Below, piece by piece: positions 1-9,105 of a stretch of DNA of 64,000 nt. Under the pieces are notes generated by a model. It did not search any database. It was not told where the DNA came from and saw only the letters and a list, made by a program, of their open reading frames with translations. The stretch comes from Labrenzia sp. THAF82. Lineage in GTDB: Bacteria > Pseudomonadota > Alphaproteobacteria > Rhizobiales > Stappiaceae. How positions within the stretch are numbered: the first letter of the stretch is position 1; each line of letters opens with the position of its first letter. Made by a program: the position numbers and the translations under genes. Location: assembly GCF_009363435.1 (NCBI RefSeq), contig NZ_CP045354.1, forward strand, positions 810,001 to 874,000, given 5' to 3'.

Positions 1-1068
1 ATACCTCCGCAAAACGATGATCAGCGGCAGGCTTTAGCCCAGAAGGTGCTTCTGTCTATTCCTGAGCCCACATACGGGGGTCAGTTTCAGGCGTTTGCGG
101 TTCCCGGATTGTCCGGCGAAGGGAAGTTCGACATTGAATTTGAGGACATAGAGATATTGCTGAACGGCGGTGAAACCGTTGTTCTGCAAATGCCAATTTA
201 TAATATCCGTGACCTTGGTTATGGCGACATGCATCCAGAAACATTGATTTCGCCCAGAGTTGCTCCGCCAATGATCGGGCTTGGGTTGTTGCAGGCGATC
301 CACCCCGGAGATATCGAAGCGCTTGCCGACCCGAGTGATGAGGATGGAGACGGGATATCGGGAAGGCCCAGTCAGGTGCGGGACCCGCAAACCAATGAGC
401 TGACACTCGGACGGTTTGGTTGGAAGGCCTCGAATCCGTCCATCCGAGCACAGACAGCTGGCGCGTTCTCCGGCGACATCGGCATTAGCACACCGGACAA
501 ACCCAACAACTTCGGTGACTGTACCCAGGCCCAAACGGAGTGCCTGTCCATGCCGCATGGCGAGCAGGCTCAACTTGGACCATCGGAAGCGCCAGACCCG
601 GTTATGGAACTTGTGACCTTCTATTCAGAAAACCTTGCAGTTCCGGCGCGGCGGGATGTCGAAGATCCGGAAGTCCTCAAGGGCAAGGAAGTTTTTTACG
701 CCTCCGGTTGCACCGCTTGCCATCAGCCGAAATTCGTTACCGGCCGATTTGCGGAAAATCCGGCACACCGGTTCCAACTGATCTGGCCATACACCGACAT
801 GTTGCTTCATGACATGGGTCCAGACCTCGCCGATCACCGGCCCGTTGGCGACGCGACCGGTCAGGAGTGGCGCACACCGCCGCTATGGGGTATCGGTTTG
901 ACTGAAACAGTTAACAATCACACCCGGTTCCTGCATGATGGACGTGCTCGAAACCTGCTTGAAGCAGTGCTATGGCATGGTGGTGAGGCTGAGCAGGCGC
1001 GAAACAACGTAGTCAATCTGTCTCCGGATGACCGCCGATATCTGATCAGGTTTTTGGAGTCTCTGTAA
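1..1068 (+). CDS. Di-heme oxidoreductase (DUF1111/DHOR), 5'-truncated
   Basis: The reading frame is open from the first base, so the N-terminus lies outside the window; 355 codons are visible. A c-type heme site CTACH is seen at about 709-723, and the C-terminal signature HDGRARNLLEAV followed by WHGGEA is typical of the DUF1111 di-heme oxidoreductases (MauG/cytochrome c peroxidase relatives); the other heme site should lie upstream. The stop overlaps the next start by one base, so the gene is translationally coupled to an imelysin and a DUF1513 gene. That combination is known from bacterial iron-uptake operons, where the protein is periplasmic. Substrate unknown. Confidence 0.88.
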   Translation: MPPQNDDQRQALAQKVLLSIPEPTYGGQFQAFAVPGLSGEGKFDIEFEDIEILLNGGETVVLQMPIYNIRDLGYGDMHPETLISPRVAPPMIGLGLLQAIHPGDIEALADPSDEDGDGISGRPSQVRDPQTNELTLGRFGWKASNPSIRAQTAGAFSGDIGISTPDKPNNFGDCTQAQTECLSMPHGEQAQLGPSEAPDPVMELVTFYSENLAVPARRDVEDPEVLKGKEVFYASGCTACHQPKFVTGRFAENPAHRFQLIWPYTDMLLHDMGPDLADHRPVGDATGQEWRTPPLWGIGLTETVNNHTRFLHDGRARNLLEAVLWHGGEAEQARNNVVNLSPDDRRYLIRFLESL

Positions 1069-2141
1069 TGCGCCTGATACTCGTGATGGCCATAGCCCTG
1101 TCTGTTTCGGTTTCGGCACGGGCGCAGGATTACAAGTCCAACCTTGAAAGCATGATCATCGGCTATATCCAGCCGGCTTTTCAGGAATTTGCCTCCTCGA
1201 CGCAGAGCCTTCCGACGGCAGTCGAAACGGTCTGTCTCGATGCGAATGAGACGGCCGGCCTTGAGTTTCAACAAGTGTTTTCCGAAACCGTTCATGACTT
1301 TGGACGTATTCACTTCTTGCGCTTCGGGCCACTTCTTGATCAGGACAGGTTAAGCCGTCTGGCCTTCCTGCCTGATCCTCGCGGCATAGGTTCACGGCAA
1401 CTTCGCAAACTATATGCGAACAAGGACAAGGACGCGCTCAATGCCGCCGGTCTTGCGAAAAAGAGTGTTGCAGTTCAGGGGCTGACAGCTCTGGAGCTGA
1501 TCGCTTTTGACAAGACCGGCGAAGTGCGGCTGGGGAAATCGGACGAAAACTCGGAGTTTACGTGCGACTATGCTCTCGCAATCGCCCGGAACATACACAC
1601 CATCGCAATTGCCCTTGAGGCGGATTGGGCAAACCCGGACGGGTTCAAAGACATCTTGCTAACACCTGGTGGCAACGATGCGCGGTTTCAGACTTCGAAA
1701 GAGGCCATCGAATCCGTTTTCAACGCATTGGTCACTGGGCTGATTGTTGTGCGCGATCAGGATCTTTTGCCAGCACTAGGAACTTCTGAAGAGAAGGCCA
1801 AACCCCGACGTTTTCCGTTTTCGCGCTCGGGCAATGGCGTCATATTCTTGTCCAGCGAATTGCAGGGAATTGAGCAGTCGCTGTCAAGCTTGAACCTGCA
1901 AAGCCTGACGCCGCAGGACTTCATATGGATTTTCGATACGCTGAACTTTGAGTTCGGCAACGCTCAGAAGATTTTAGCGCAGCTAAATCCCCCACTGCGC
2001 AAGTCATTCGGGCAGGGAGACAGCTACAAACTGGTGAGCGTCCTTGCGATTACCGTCAAATCGATCAGAGATACTGTCGCTCTCGAACTTGCCGGAGCGC
2101 TGGATCTCGCCGGAGGGTTCAATGCGCTTGACGGCGACTAA
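1068..2141 (+). CDS. Imelysin family (peptidase M75-like) periplasmic protein
   Basis: 357 residues. A signal peptide is visible at residues 1-20 (cleavage after ARA, before QDYKS). The RIHFLRFGP segment and the later GLTALELIAF block match the two halves of the imelysin-like helical-bundle fold found in iron-regulated IrpA/EfeO-related proteins. The canonical GxHxxE motif is not intact (RIHFLRF instead), as in the second imelysin of such operons. It starts inside the stop codon of the di-heme oxidoreductase gene and its end overlaps the DUF1513 gene by 20 bp. Probable role: periplasmic iron or heme handling; peptidase activity is unlikely. Confidence 0.85.
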   Translation: MRLILVMAIALSVSVSARAQDYKSNLESMIIGYIQPAFQEFASSTQSLPTAVETVCLDANETAGLEFQQVFSETVHDFGRIHFLRFGPLLDQDRLSRLAFLPDPRGIGSRQLRKLYANKDKDALNAAGLAKKSVAVQGLTALELIAFDKTGEVRLGKSDENSEFTCDYALAIARNIHTIAIALEADWANPDGFKDILLTPGGNDARFQTSKEAIESVFNALVTGLIVVRDQDLLPALGTSEEKAKPRRFPFSRSGNGVIFLSSELQGIEQSLSSLNLQSLTPQDFIWIFDTLNFEFGNAQKILAQLNPPLRKSFGQGDSYKLVSVLAITVKSIRDTVALELAGALDLAGGFNALDGD

Positions 2142-3279
2142 GCCGACGGCATTTTCCCGACGTCATTTTTTGGCCGGGCTTGGCAGCCTCGCGGCAACGC
2201 CGGTTTTTGCAAAATCAACGCTGGCAGAGAACCTGATCGGCCGGGGTGCCGAAGAGGACATACCTCTCTTTGCCAGTGCCTTCAGAAAAGCGAACGGAAC
2301 CTATGGAATTGGTATTCTGGACGATCTTGGTCAGGTCTTGGCTGAAGTCTCCCTGCCGGGCAGAGGGCACGGGATAGCTATATCTCCTGACAAGACCCGC
2401 TGGGTCGCATTCGCGAGGCGTCCGGGTGCATTTGCCGTCGTCATTCATCCGTTCGATCGCGTTGAACCTCATGTCCTGGCCGCCTCCAAGGGTCGGCATT
2501 TTTATGGGCACGGGTGTTTTTCGGCCGACGGACGGCTGCTTTATTCGGTTGAGAACGATTTCGATGCGGCCCGAGGTGTTGTCGGTGTTTACGACATGAG
2601 TGCTGTCGAGCCAAAGCGTATCGGAGAGTTCGATACTTTCGGAGTTGGCCCACACGACATTCTGATGAGCGCCGATGGACGCGCGCTTATCGTCGCAAAT
2701 GGTGGCATTGAAACCCATCCGGACAAGGCACGCGAAAAGCTGAATCTCGACAGCATGGCGCCGTCGATCGCCTTTCTTGATGTAGAGACCGGCGAACTTT
2801 TGTCCATACAAGCGCTGCCACGCTCCCTGCACCAGGTTTCATTGCGCCATATGGCAATGGACGCTGCCGGAAGAGTATGGGTTGGCGGTCAGTTCGAAGG
2901 GCCGGAAAACGAAACGCCGCCGCTGGTCGTCGTTGTTGAACGGGACCAACCGCCTCGTCCAACGACAATCCCGACCCCCATTGCAGTCGGACTTGAAAAC
3001 TACATCGGTTCGGTGACTGCCAACAACGATGGCAGTGTGATTGCAACGTCTGCCCCGCGTGGCGGTCAAACGCTTTTCTGGGACACGTCAACTTCAGCCT
3101 TTCTGGGGGCAAAACCCATTCCCGACGGGTGCGGTGTCGCACCGATCGATCAGGCAGGTTTCCTGATTTCAGACGGAAATGGCGCGCTTTCTTATGTTGG
3201 AGAGCTTGACGCTCCAGCCGAAGTCATAGCCCGGCCGCCCGGGTATGCCTGGGACAATCACATGTCTTCCATTTCCTGA
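2122..3279 (+). CDS. DUF1513 protein with Tat signal
   Basis: 385 residues from the ATG at 2122. An upstream in-frame start at 2044 would add 26 residues lying wholly inside the imelysin gene, and only the internal ATG places the twin-arginine motif SRRHFLAGLG near the N-terminus. The mature part reads as a beta-propeller: repeated GHGIAISPD, GHGCFSADGR, GPHDILMSADG blocks. Families of this type sit at the end of imelysin/DHOR operons. Tat export suggests folding, perhaps with a cofactor, before secretion to the periplasm. Enzymatic role unknown. Confidence 0.85.
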   Translation: MRLTATKPTAFSRRHFLAGLGSLAATPVFAKSTLAENLIGRGAEEDIPLFASAFRKANGTYGIGILDDLGQVLAEVSLPGRGHGIAISPDKTRWVAFARRPGAFAVVIHPFDRVEPHVLAASKGRHFYGHGCFSADGRLLYSVENDFDAARGVVGVYDMSAVEPKRIGEFDTFGVGPHDILMSADGRALIVANGGIETHPDKAREKLNLDSMAPSIAFLDVETGELLSIQALPRSLHQVSLRHMAMDAAGRVWVGGQFEGPENETPPLVVVVERDQPPRPTTIPTPIAVGLENYIGSVTANNDGSVIATSAPRGGQTLFWDTSTSAFLGAKPIPDGCGVAPIDQAGFLISDGNGALSYVGELDAPAEVIARPPGYAWDNHMSSIS

Positions 3280-3408
3280 ATTCGCACTGAAATCCTGCAA
3301 ATCGGCTTTGAAACGGCGACAATTCCTGCTTTTGTCAAATTCATCAGGCATGTTTGTTGCCGTATTGGTCTACATTGAGGCCGATTCGAGGAGATGAAAG
3401 GCACTTTA

Positions 3409-6303
3409 ATGCGACGGCTTTTGATCGGACTGGGCAGCCTGGTGTTCATGCTGGTGACCATCATCTTGGTTGTTCCGCTGTTCCTGCCCAAGGATGAGAT
3501 CAAGCGCCAGGTTGTTGAGCAGGTGGACCAACGCCTTGGTTGGCGGGTCAGACTGGATGGCCCTGTTTCCCTGTCGCTGTTTCCTGGTTTCTCGCTTGTT
3601 GCTGAGCAAATCGGCCTGTCCGGAGAAGCCGGTGCAGACGGTATTGAATTTGCCAAAGCCGAGCGTATGGAATTTGGCCTGGCCTGGGGTGGGCTGCTGT
3701 CCGGCAACATTCAGGTGACAGGCATTTCGCTTGATCAACCGGATATCTATCTCGAAATCGGACCAAACGGCACGACCAGCTGGGAGCCGCGTCGCGCGCT
3801 GGCAGTTGACACAGCTTCGGACAGTCCGGAGGCCGCACCAAGAGTGGTTGAAGCCCCCGCGCAAACGGACGCACCTGCTGAAGATACCAGTGGCGGTTCA
3901 GCACCTTCGGAGGGATATCTGAAAAGCATTGGTGTCGACAGCCTTGAGATTACCGGCGGGACGGTCACATACAAAGACCTGTCGACGCCTGAACCTATCA
4001 GGGTGACCGACCTCAATCTTTCTCTCAACGCTCCGGACCTGTCCGGCGTCGTTGACTTGAGCTCCAGTTTTGTCTTCAACGAGATCCCACTTGGAATCGA
4101 AGGCTCTCTGACAAATCCGCTTGGAATGGTTTCGGGTGAACAGGTTCCGGTCAACCTCACTATATCCTCCGCCGAAAACAAGATTACGGTCGGAGGCGAG
4201 GCCGGTATCGAGCCTGCCCGCGCCGAGTTGGCAATTGAAGGGTCTGGTCCTTCGCTCAAAGCTCTTGCCGCGCTTGCGGGTCAGGATCTGGCGACCGATC
4301 CTGGTGCCTTCAATATGGACGCCAGGATTTCAGGGACAGAAGCTGCAGTTTCGTTGGCTGACCTTCACATAACACTGGGTCAATTGTCGCTTGGAGGAGC
4401 CGCAGATGCAGACCTTTCCGGTCTTGTGCCGGAACTTTCCGGCCGGCTGGTACTCAAGGACGGTTCGATTGCGGACCTGCTGCTGCTGTCAGGTCAGGAT
4501 CTTCCGGCAAGCGGAAAACTGAGCGCTGATCTTGCGTTTGAGACGGTCGGTCTTACGGGCGAAGAGCTGGTGGCGGGGCTCGACATAAACGGATCGGTTT
4601 CAATCTCGGAAGGGGAGATCGGCGGTCTCGGCCTTGCGTCCGCCGTCGGTGGTGATCCGGAAGCAGATCGACTGACCAACCTTGCCATGGATGTCGAGAT
4701 GCAAGGTCTGGAAAAGCCGATATCCCTGAGCGGTGCCATGACCTGGCGCGGTGAAGCCTTTACGCTGACCGGCAATGCCGACACGGCCAAACTTCTGGCC
4801 GGGGCTGAAGCGCCTGTCTCGGTGACAGTAAAGGGCAATCGCGTGGGTGCAGGCTTTGACGGATGGGCGGCGCGTTCGGGCGCAGTTGACGGTGCTGTTC
4901 GCCTTGAAACGGCAGATCTGCGTGGTCTGATGGCCTGGATGGGGCAGCCGATTGGCGCTGGCGGAGGCCTGAAAACCTTCAAGGCATCCGGTATTTTCGG
5001 TGTTCAGGGCGAAACGATCACATTCGAGGAAACCCGTTTTACCCTGGACAGTACCTCCGGCGAGGCAAACGGGCGTATTGAACTTGCCGGCAAGCCGAAG
5101 GTCACTGCCCGCCTCTCACTTGGTGCGCTGGTTCTTGATCCTTATCTTGGGGGCAGCGCGAAATCAGGTGGGAATTCTTCTTCTTCCGGGTCTTCAGGCG
5201 GCAACGGTGGCGGCAATAGTGGCGGTAACACCAGCAAAGGAAGCGGGTGGAGCAACGAACCGATCGATTTTTCCGGTTTGAGGGCTGTCGATGCGGACTT
5301 CAAGGTCACAACGCAGGAAATCCGTTGGGACAAGATCAAGATCGATCAGTCTGCTCTGTCAGCAACCATACAAAATGGTCTCCTGACCGCAAACCTTGAA
5401 AATCTGTCGCTTTACAACGGCAAAGGGACCGGCACAGTCAAGCTCAACGGGTCTTCTGATACACCGGACGTCGCGGCGAAATTCGCACTGACCAGTCTCG
5501 ATTCCTACCCATTGTTGCGCGATGCGGCTGATTTCAGCTGGATTGAAGGCAAAGCGACCATCAACATGGATGTCACCTCCAAAGGAGCGAGTGAGCAGGC
5601 GCTTGTTCAAGGCCTGAACGGAACCGCAAGCTATCAATTTATGGATGGTGCGATCCGGGGGATCAACATTCCCAAAATGGTGCGTGGTCTTTCGATTGAA
5701 ACGTTGCTGGGCTGGCAGGACAACGAGTCGGAAAAGACCGACTTCAGCTCACTCGGTGCAACCTTCCAGATCAACAATGGCGTTGCCAAGACCGAAGATC
5801 TGGCGATGGTGGGCCCGCTTTTGCGTATGACGGGCAAAGGCACGACCGATATGCCGAAACAAAGCCTTGCCTGGCGTGTTGAGCCGAAGATCGTACCGAC
5901 GCTGGAAGGACAAGCTCCTCAACCCCGCCGCAAGGGCGAGGATAAGAAAATGGCAGGTCTTGGCGTGCCCATCGTGATCGAAGGGTCCTGGAATGATCCC
6001 CGGATCTATCCGGATATCAAAGGCATTCTGGAGAACCCAGAAGCAGCCTACAAACAGCTTCAGAAGACGGGTGGCGAATTGATCTCCATCCTGCAAGGCA
6101 ACAAAGAACCCTCGCAAGAACTGGTCGATACCGCCAACAAGGTCATTGAACGGGCGACTGGTGGCAACACGCAAATCAACGTTCAAAAGGTCATTGATGG
6201 TGAGGTTGACGACGAAGAGGTTCTAAAGGCGGTGGAAGAAGGATTCGGGCTGCCAGCAGGCCTTCTGGGCAATGTTTTCGGCAAGCAGAAGAAAAACAAC
6301 TAG
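3409..6303 (+). CDS. AsmA family protein
   Basis: 964 residues from ATG 3409, chosen because AAAGG at 3397-3401 sits 7 nt upstream; the earlier ATG at 3394 directly abuts its GAGGAG. A single transmembrane helix (about residues 2-24) is followed by a long periplasmic region of beta-rich repeats and a C-terminal AsmA-like domain. A Ser/Gly/Asn-rich low-complexity linker lies at about residues 583-614. AsmA-family proteins are inner-membrane-anchored, VPS13-like proteins linked to outer-membrane lipid homeostasis and phospholipid transport. It stands alone, 129 bp after the DUF1513 gene and convergent with the TRAP operon. Confidence 0.87.
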   Translation: MRRLLIGLGSLVFMLVTIILVVPLFLPKDEIKRQVVEQVDQRLGWRVRLDGPVSLSLFPGFSLVAEQIGLSGEAGADGIEFAKAERMEFGLAWGGLLSGNIQVTGISLDQPDIYLEIGPNGTTSWEPRRALAVDTASDSPEAAPRVVEAPAQTDAPAEDTSGGSAPSEGYLKSIGVDSLEITGGTVTYKDLSTPEPIRVTDLNLSLNAPDLSGVVDLSSSFVFNEIPLGIEGSLTNPLGMVSGEQVPVNLTISSAENKITVGGEAGIEPARAELAIEGSGPSLKALAALAGQDLATDPGAFNMDARISGTEAAVSLADLHITLGQLSLGGAADADLSGLVPELSGRLVLKDGSIADLLLLSGQDLPASGKLSADLAFETVGLTGEELVAGLDINGSVSISEGEIGGLGLASAVGGDPEADRLTNLAMDVEMQGLEKPISLSGAMTWRGEAFTLTGNADTAKLLAGAEAPVSVTVKGNRVGAGFDGWAARSGAVDGAVRLETADLRGLMAWMGQPIGAGGGLKTFKASGIFGVQGETITFEETRFTLDSTSGEANGRIELAGKPKVTARLSLGALVLDPYLGGSAKSGGNSSSSGSSGGNGGGNSGGNTSKGSGWSNEPIDFSGLRAVDADFKVTTQEIRWDKIKIDQSALSATIQNGLLTANLENLSLYNGKGTGTVKLNGSSDTPDVAAKFALTSLDSYPLLRDAADFSWIEGKATINMDVTSKGASEQALVQGLNGTASYQFMDGAIRGINIPKMVRGLSIETLLGWQDNESEKTDFSSLGATFQINNGVAKTEDLAMVGPLLRMTGKGTTDMPKQSLAWRVEPKIVPTLEGQAPQPRRKGEDKKMAGLGVPIVIEGSWNDPRIYPDIKGILENPEAAYKQLQKTGGELISILQGNKEPSQELVDTANKVIERATGGNTQINVQKVIDGEVDDEEVLKAVEEGFGLPAGLLGNVFGKQKKNN

Positions 6304-6317
6304 TTCTCTGCTTGCCG
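6279..6317. terminator. Inverted repeat at convergent gene ends
   Basis: An 11-bp perfect stem CGGCAAGCAGA (6279-6289) / TCTGCTTGCCG (6307-6317) spans the asmA stop and lies 3 bp from the end of the lyase gene. Loop 17 nt; no good U-run on either strand. It may serve as a bidirectional terminator or 3' end stabiliser. Confidence 0.45.
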
Positions 6318-6319
6318 GG

Positions 6320-7195
6320 CTATTTGTCCCTTCGCGACGTGTCGTAGCGTTCTGACACTTCGTAATATTTGTTGAAACCGATGCGATCTCGCAGATCCGC
6401 GAAACTCATGAGATCCGGCGTGCGGTCCTGATCAAGTTTCAGGCGCTCCAAAGTGCCGACCATCGCCCTCATGGCACTGGCCATCAGGGTCAGCGGATAG
6501 GCGGCGATGGCATATCCAATCTCCTGCAAATCCTTGTGGGAGAGGTCGGGTGTTTCACCCCCCTCCACGATGTTGGCCATCTTTGGCCCCGGCAGCTCCC
6601 GGCAAATGGTTTCCATTTCGGCGACGGTTTTTGGTGCCTCGACGAAAAGAATGTCAGCTCCAAGTTCCTTGAACATGCGAGCTCTTTCGATGGCTTCACC
6701 GAGTTCATGTTCGTGGCGGGCGTCTGTGCGGGCCAGAATGAGAATGTCGGCTCCGTCTGCGCGTGCGTCAACGGCGGCCCGAATGCGATCACAAGCTTCC
6801 TGCCGCGATACAACTGCCTTTCCAGGCGTGTGTCCGCAGCGTTTTGGCGCTAGCTGATCCTCAATCATGACGGCTGCCGCGCCTGCCTTGGCAAAGCCGG
6901 TGACTGTCCGGCGAACATTCATGGCGTTTCCATAGCCCTCATCACCGTCGGCGATGATCGGTATGGAAACGGCATCGGCAATGTTTCTGGCCTGGTCAAG
7001 CACCTCTGAATAAGACATCAGGCCGAGATCGGGTTGGCCGATCCGGCTTGCGGAGGCGGCAAACCCGGACATGAAGGTCAGATCGAAATCCGCCTGCTCA
7101 ATCAGTTTTGCCGATAGCGCGTCATAGCAACAGGGCATCACGTGCAGCTTGTCCTGCGCCAGAAGCGTACGGAGGGTGTCGGCCGGAGATGGCAT
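6320..7195 (-). CDS. Isocitrate lyase/PEP mutase family enzyme
   Basis: 291 residues from ATG 7195; GAGG 9 nt upstream supports this start and longer forms run into dctM. The N-terminus carries PCCYDALSAKLIEQ and MSGFAASASR, then IADGDEGYG, IEDQLAPKRCGH (KRCGH corresponds to the catalytic Cys loop of the isocitrate lyase superfamily) and ILARTDAR. The superfamily cleaves or forms C-C or P-C bonds of 2-hydroxy dicarboxylates (2-methylisocitrate, dimethylmalate, oxaloacetate, phosphonopyruvate). It is the last gene of the TRAP operon, 10 bp after the large permease, so it probably acts on the imported compound. Exact substrate cannot be read. Confidence 0.88.
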   Translation of the reverse strand: MPSPADTLRTLLAQDKLHVMPCCYDALSAKLIEQADFDLTFMSGFAASASRIGQPDLGLMSYSEVLDQARNIADAVSIPIIADGDEGYGNAMNVRRTVTGFAKAGAAAVMIEDQLAPKRCGHTPGKAVVSRQEACDRIRAAVDARADGADILILARTDARHEHELGEAIERARMFKELGADILFVEAPKTVAEMETICRELPGPKMANIVEGGETPDLSHKDLQEIGYAIAAYPLTLMASAMRAMVGTLERLKLDQDRTPDLMSFADLRDRIGFNKYYEVSERYDTSRRDK

Positions 7196-7205
7196 GGTAC
7201 GAACC

Positions 7206-8477
7206 TCAGAAATTGAAGGGTATATAAAGGGCCAAAGCGGGCCAGAAATAGAGGATGGCAACGCTGAACAGCATCAACCCCAGGAACGGAAGCACGCCGC
7301 GGGCGACCTCTGACAATTTGGATTTGGCGACCGACTGGATCACGTAAAGATTAAGACCGACAGGCGGCGTGATCAAAGCGCATTCAACCATCACGACCAT
7401 GTAGACGCCGAACCAGATCGGATCGAAACCGAGGATCAGTGCGGCCGGCAAGAGAACAGGCGTCATGATCAGAACCATGGACAGGGCTTCAAACACCAGA
7501 CCCATGATCAGGAGGACGACCGAGACGACCAGAATAAAGGTCAGCGGGGTATCGAAGTTCTGGCTGATGAACATCGAGATGTCCTGAGGTATCCGATAGA
7601 GCGTGATTGCCTTGCCGAAAACTTTTGCACCGGCAACGATCATCAGGATTGCCACGGTCGTAACCATGCTGTCGAAGATTGCCTGACGGAAGGACAACCA
7701 GGTCAGACGTCGCATCGCGAGCGTAATCACAAGTGCACCTGCAAGACCGATCGCGGCCGCTTCGGTCGGGGTTGCAGCGCCGATATAGATCACTCTGATC
7801 ACATAGACAGCCAACAGAACCGACGGCAAAGCGCGCAGTGATGCCCAGAACCGCGTTTCCCAATCCGCAGCCGGAACCGCTTCAAAACCGCCGAACCAGC
7901 GCGCATAGATCATGGAGAAGATGATGAACAGCGTGAGCAGAAGAAGGCCCGGACCTATCCCTGCAAGAAATAGCGCAATAACGGATTGCTCCGTGACGAA
8001 GCCGTATACGATCATCGGAATGGACGGCGGGATGAGAATGCCAAGCGTGCCGCCGGCGGCCAGCAATCCATAGACAAAACGTTTCTGATATCCGCGTTCG
8101 ATCATTTCAGGGATGGCAACTGTGCCAATCGTTGCCGCGGTTGCCACGGACGAACCAGATATCGCAGCGAAGATGCCGCATGAAATGATGGTCGCGACAG
8201 CAAGGCCGCCCGGCCAATGTCCGACCCAGGCATGAACCGCTGCAAAGAGATCCTTGCCCACCCCGCCCTTCAAAAGGATGTTGGACATAAGCAGGAAAAG
8301 CGGCACGGCCAGAAGAATGAAACCATCCAGCGTAGAAAGAATGGCCTGTGGAGCCATAAGCGGTGAAAAGCCGCCAAACAGAAGTAGGGCCAGCCCAAGC
8401 CCGCCGAGGGCGAAGGCAACCGGAACGCGGATCAGAAGAAGGCTGAAAAGCGCTGCGAGGATCAGAACTGTGGTCAT
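7206..8477 (-). CDS. TRAP transporter large permease (DctM-type)
   Basis: 423 residues, about 12 hydrophobic segments, typical DctM length. The motif PPSIPMIVYG and the C-terminal ITPPVGLNLYVIQSVAK are hallmarks of the TRAP large subunit, which carries out Na+-driven solute uptake. The start overlaps the DctQ stop by 4 bp (ATGA), so the two are translationally coupled. It belongs to a minus-strand operon P-Q-M followed by an isocitrate-lyase-family enzyme, suggesting a dicarboxylate or related acid as substrate. Confidence 0.95.
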   Translation of the reverse strand: MTTVLILAALFSLLLIRVPVAFALGGLGLALLLFGGFSPLMAPQAILSTLDGFILLAVPLFLLMSNILLKGGVGKDLFAAVHAWVGHWPGGLAVATIISCGIFAAISGSSVATAATIGTVAIPEMIERGYQKRFVYGLLAAGGTLGILIPPSIPMIVYGFVTEQSVIALFLAGIGPGLLLLTLFIIFSMIYARWFGGFEAVPAADWETRFWASLRALPSVLLAVYVIRVIYIGAATPTEAAAIGLAGALVITLAMRRLTWLSFRQAIFDSMVTTVAILMIVAGAKVFGKAITLYRIPQDISMFISQNFDTPLTFILVVSVVLLIMGLVFEALSMVLIMTPVLLPAALILGFDPIWFGVYMVVMVECALITPPVGLNLYVIQSVAKSKLSEVARGVLPFLGLMLFSVAILYFWPALALYIPFNF

Positions 8478-8968
8478 GAACGCTCACCCGCTTCGAGCAT
8501 TGTTCCGCGCATCGCTTTCAAGACTTCTATCAAGGCTTGAACAAAGAGAAGGGCAAAACCGACCGGGATTGCCAGTTCGGCAACCCATGTCGGCAGATCG
8601 AGCATGGAGCCCGTGGTTCTGCCACGTTCAAAGGAATCCCAGAAAATGTCGCCACCGAACCATGTGACAATTACGCTGAAAAGGCCGACGGCCGACATCG
8701 ATAAACCGTAGCAAAGCCGTTTCCCAAGCGGCCCAAGGCGCTCTGTGATTGCATCAACGGCTATGTGGCGGCCGGATTGAAGCAGCCAGGGCATCGCCAG
8801 CATCGTTCCCCAGATGAGGCAAAGCTGCGAAAGCTCGGCAGCCCAGATCGTTGGCGCAATGAAGAGGTATCGAGCGGCTACCTCATAGGTCAGCATTCCT
8901 CCGGCACAGAAGAACAGGAGAGCGGCAATCCACGCCAGGGCGCGCAGGAATGATGAAAAGGCTGTCAT
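8474..8968 (-). CDS. TRAP transporter small permease (DctQ-type)
   Basis: 164 residues with four predicted membrane helices and the usual DctQ pattern: TYEVAARYLF and TIWAAELSQLCLIWGTML, then RHIAVDAITERLG. It pairs with the large permease, with which it overlaps by 4 bp, in the inner membrane. The gene lies 137 bp downstream of the binding-protein gene; two hairpins occupy that gap. Confidence 0.93.
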   Translation of the reverse strand: MTAFSSFLRALAWIAALLFFCAGGMLTYEVAARYLFIAPTIWAAELSQLCLIWGTMLAMPWLLQSGRHIAVDAITERLGPLGKRLCYGLSMSAVGLFSVIVTWFGGDIFWDSFERGRTTGSMLDLPTWVAELAIPVGFALLFVQALIEVLKAMRGTMLEAGERS

Positions 8969-9007
8969 GGAACCCTCAGGATGGGCGGCGGCCAGGAAAT
9001 TATCCGC

Positions 9008-9036
9008 AAAAACGGCTCTGACGAACTGGAGTCAGA
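9008..9036 (-). terminator. Intra-operon terminator-like hairpin
   Basis: Read on the minus strand, TCTGAC / GTCAGA (9031-9036 and 9017-9022, loop 8 nt) is followed by GCCG and five T (9008-9012). It lies between the binding-protein and small-permease genes, so it may reduce read-through and let the binding protein be made in excess, as is common for TRAP and ABC operons. Confidence 0.5.
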
Positions 9037-9053
9037 TAAAAACGAAAGCGTAC

Positions 9054-9078
9054 GATGACCGGCAATATGCCAGTCATC
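9054..9078 (-). other. Second intra-operon stem-loop
   Basis: GATGAC (9054-9059) pairs with GTCATC (9073-9078) and GGC (9061-9063) with GCC (9069-9071) around loop AATAT, with one mismatch. It lies 28 bp after the binding-protein stop. It could protect the 3' end of that message; no U-run follows directly. Confidence 0.45.
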
Positions 9079-9105
9079 GCTTGCAACAGTCGCGTTTCGG
9101 TAGGA

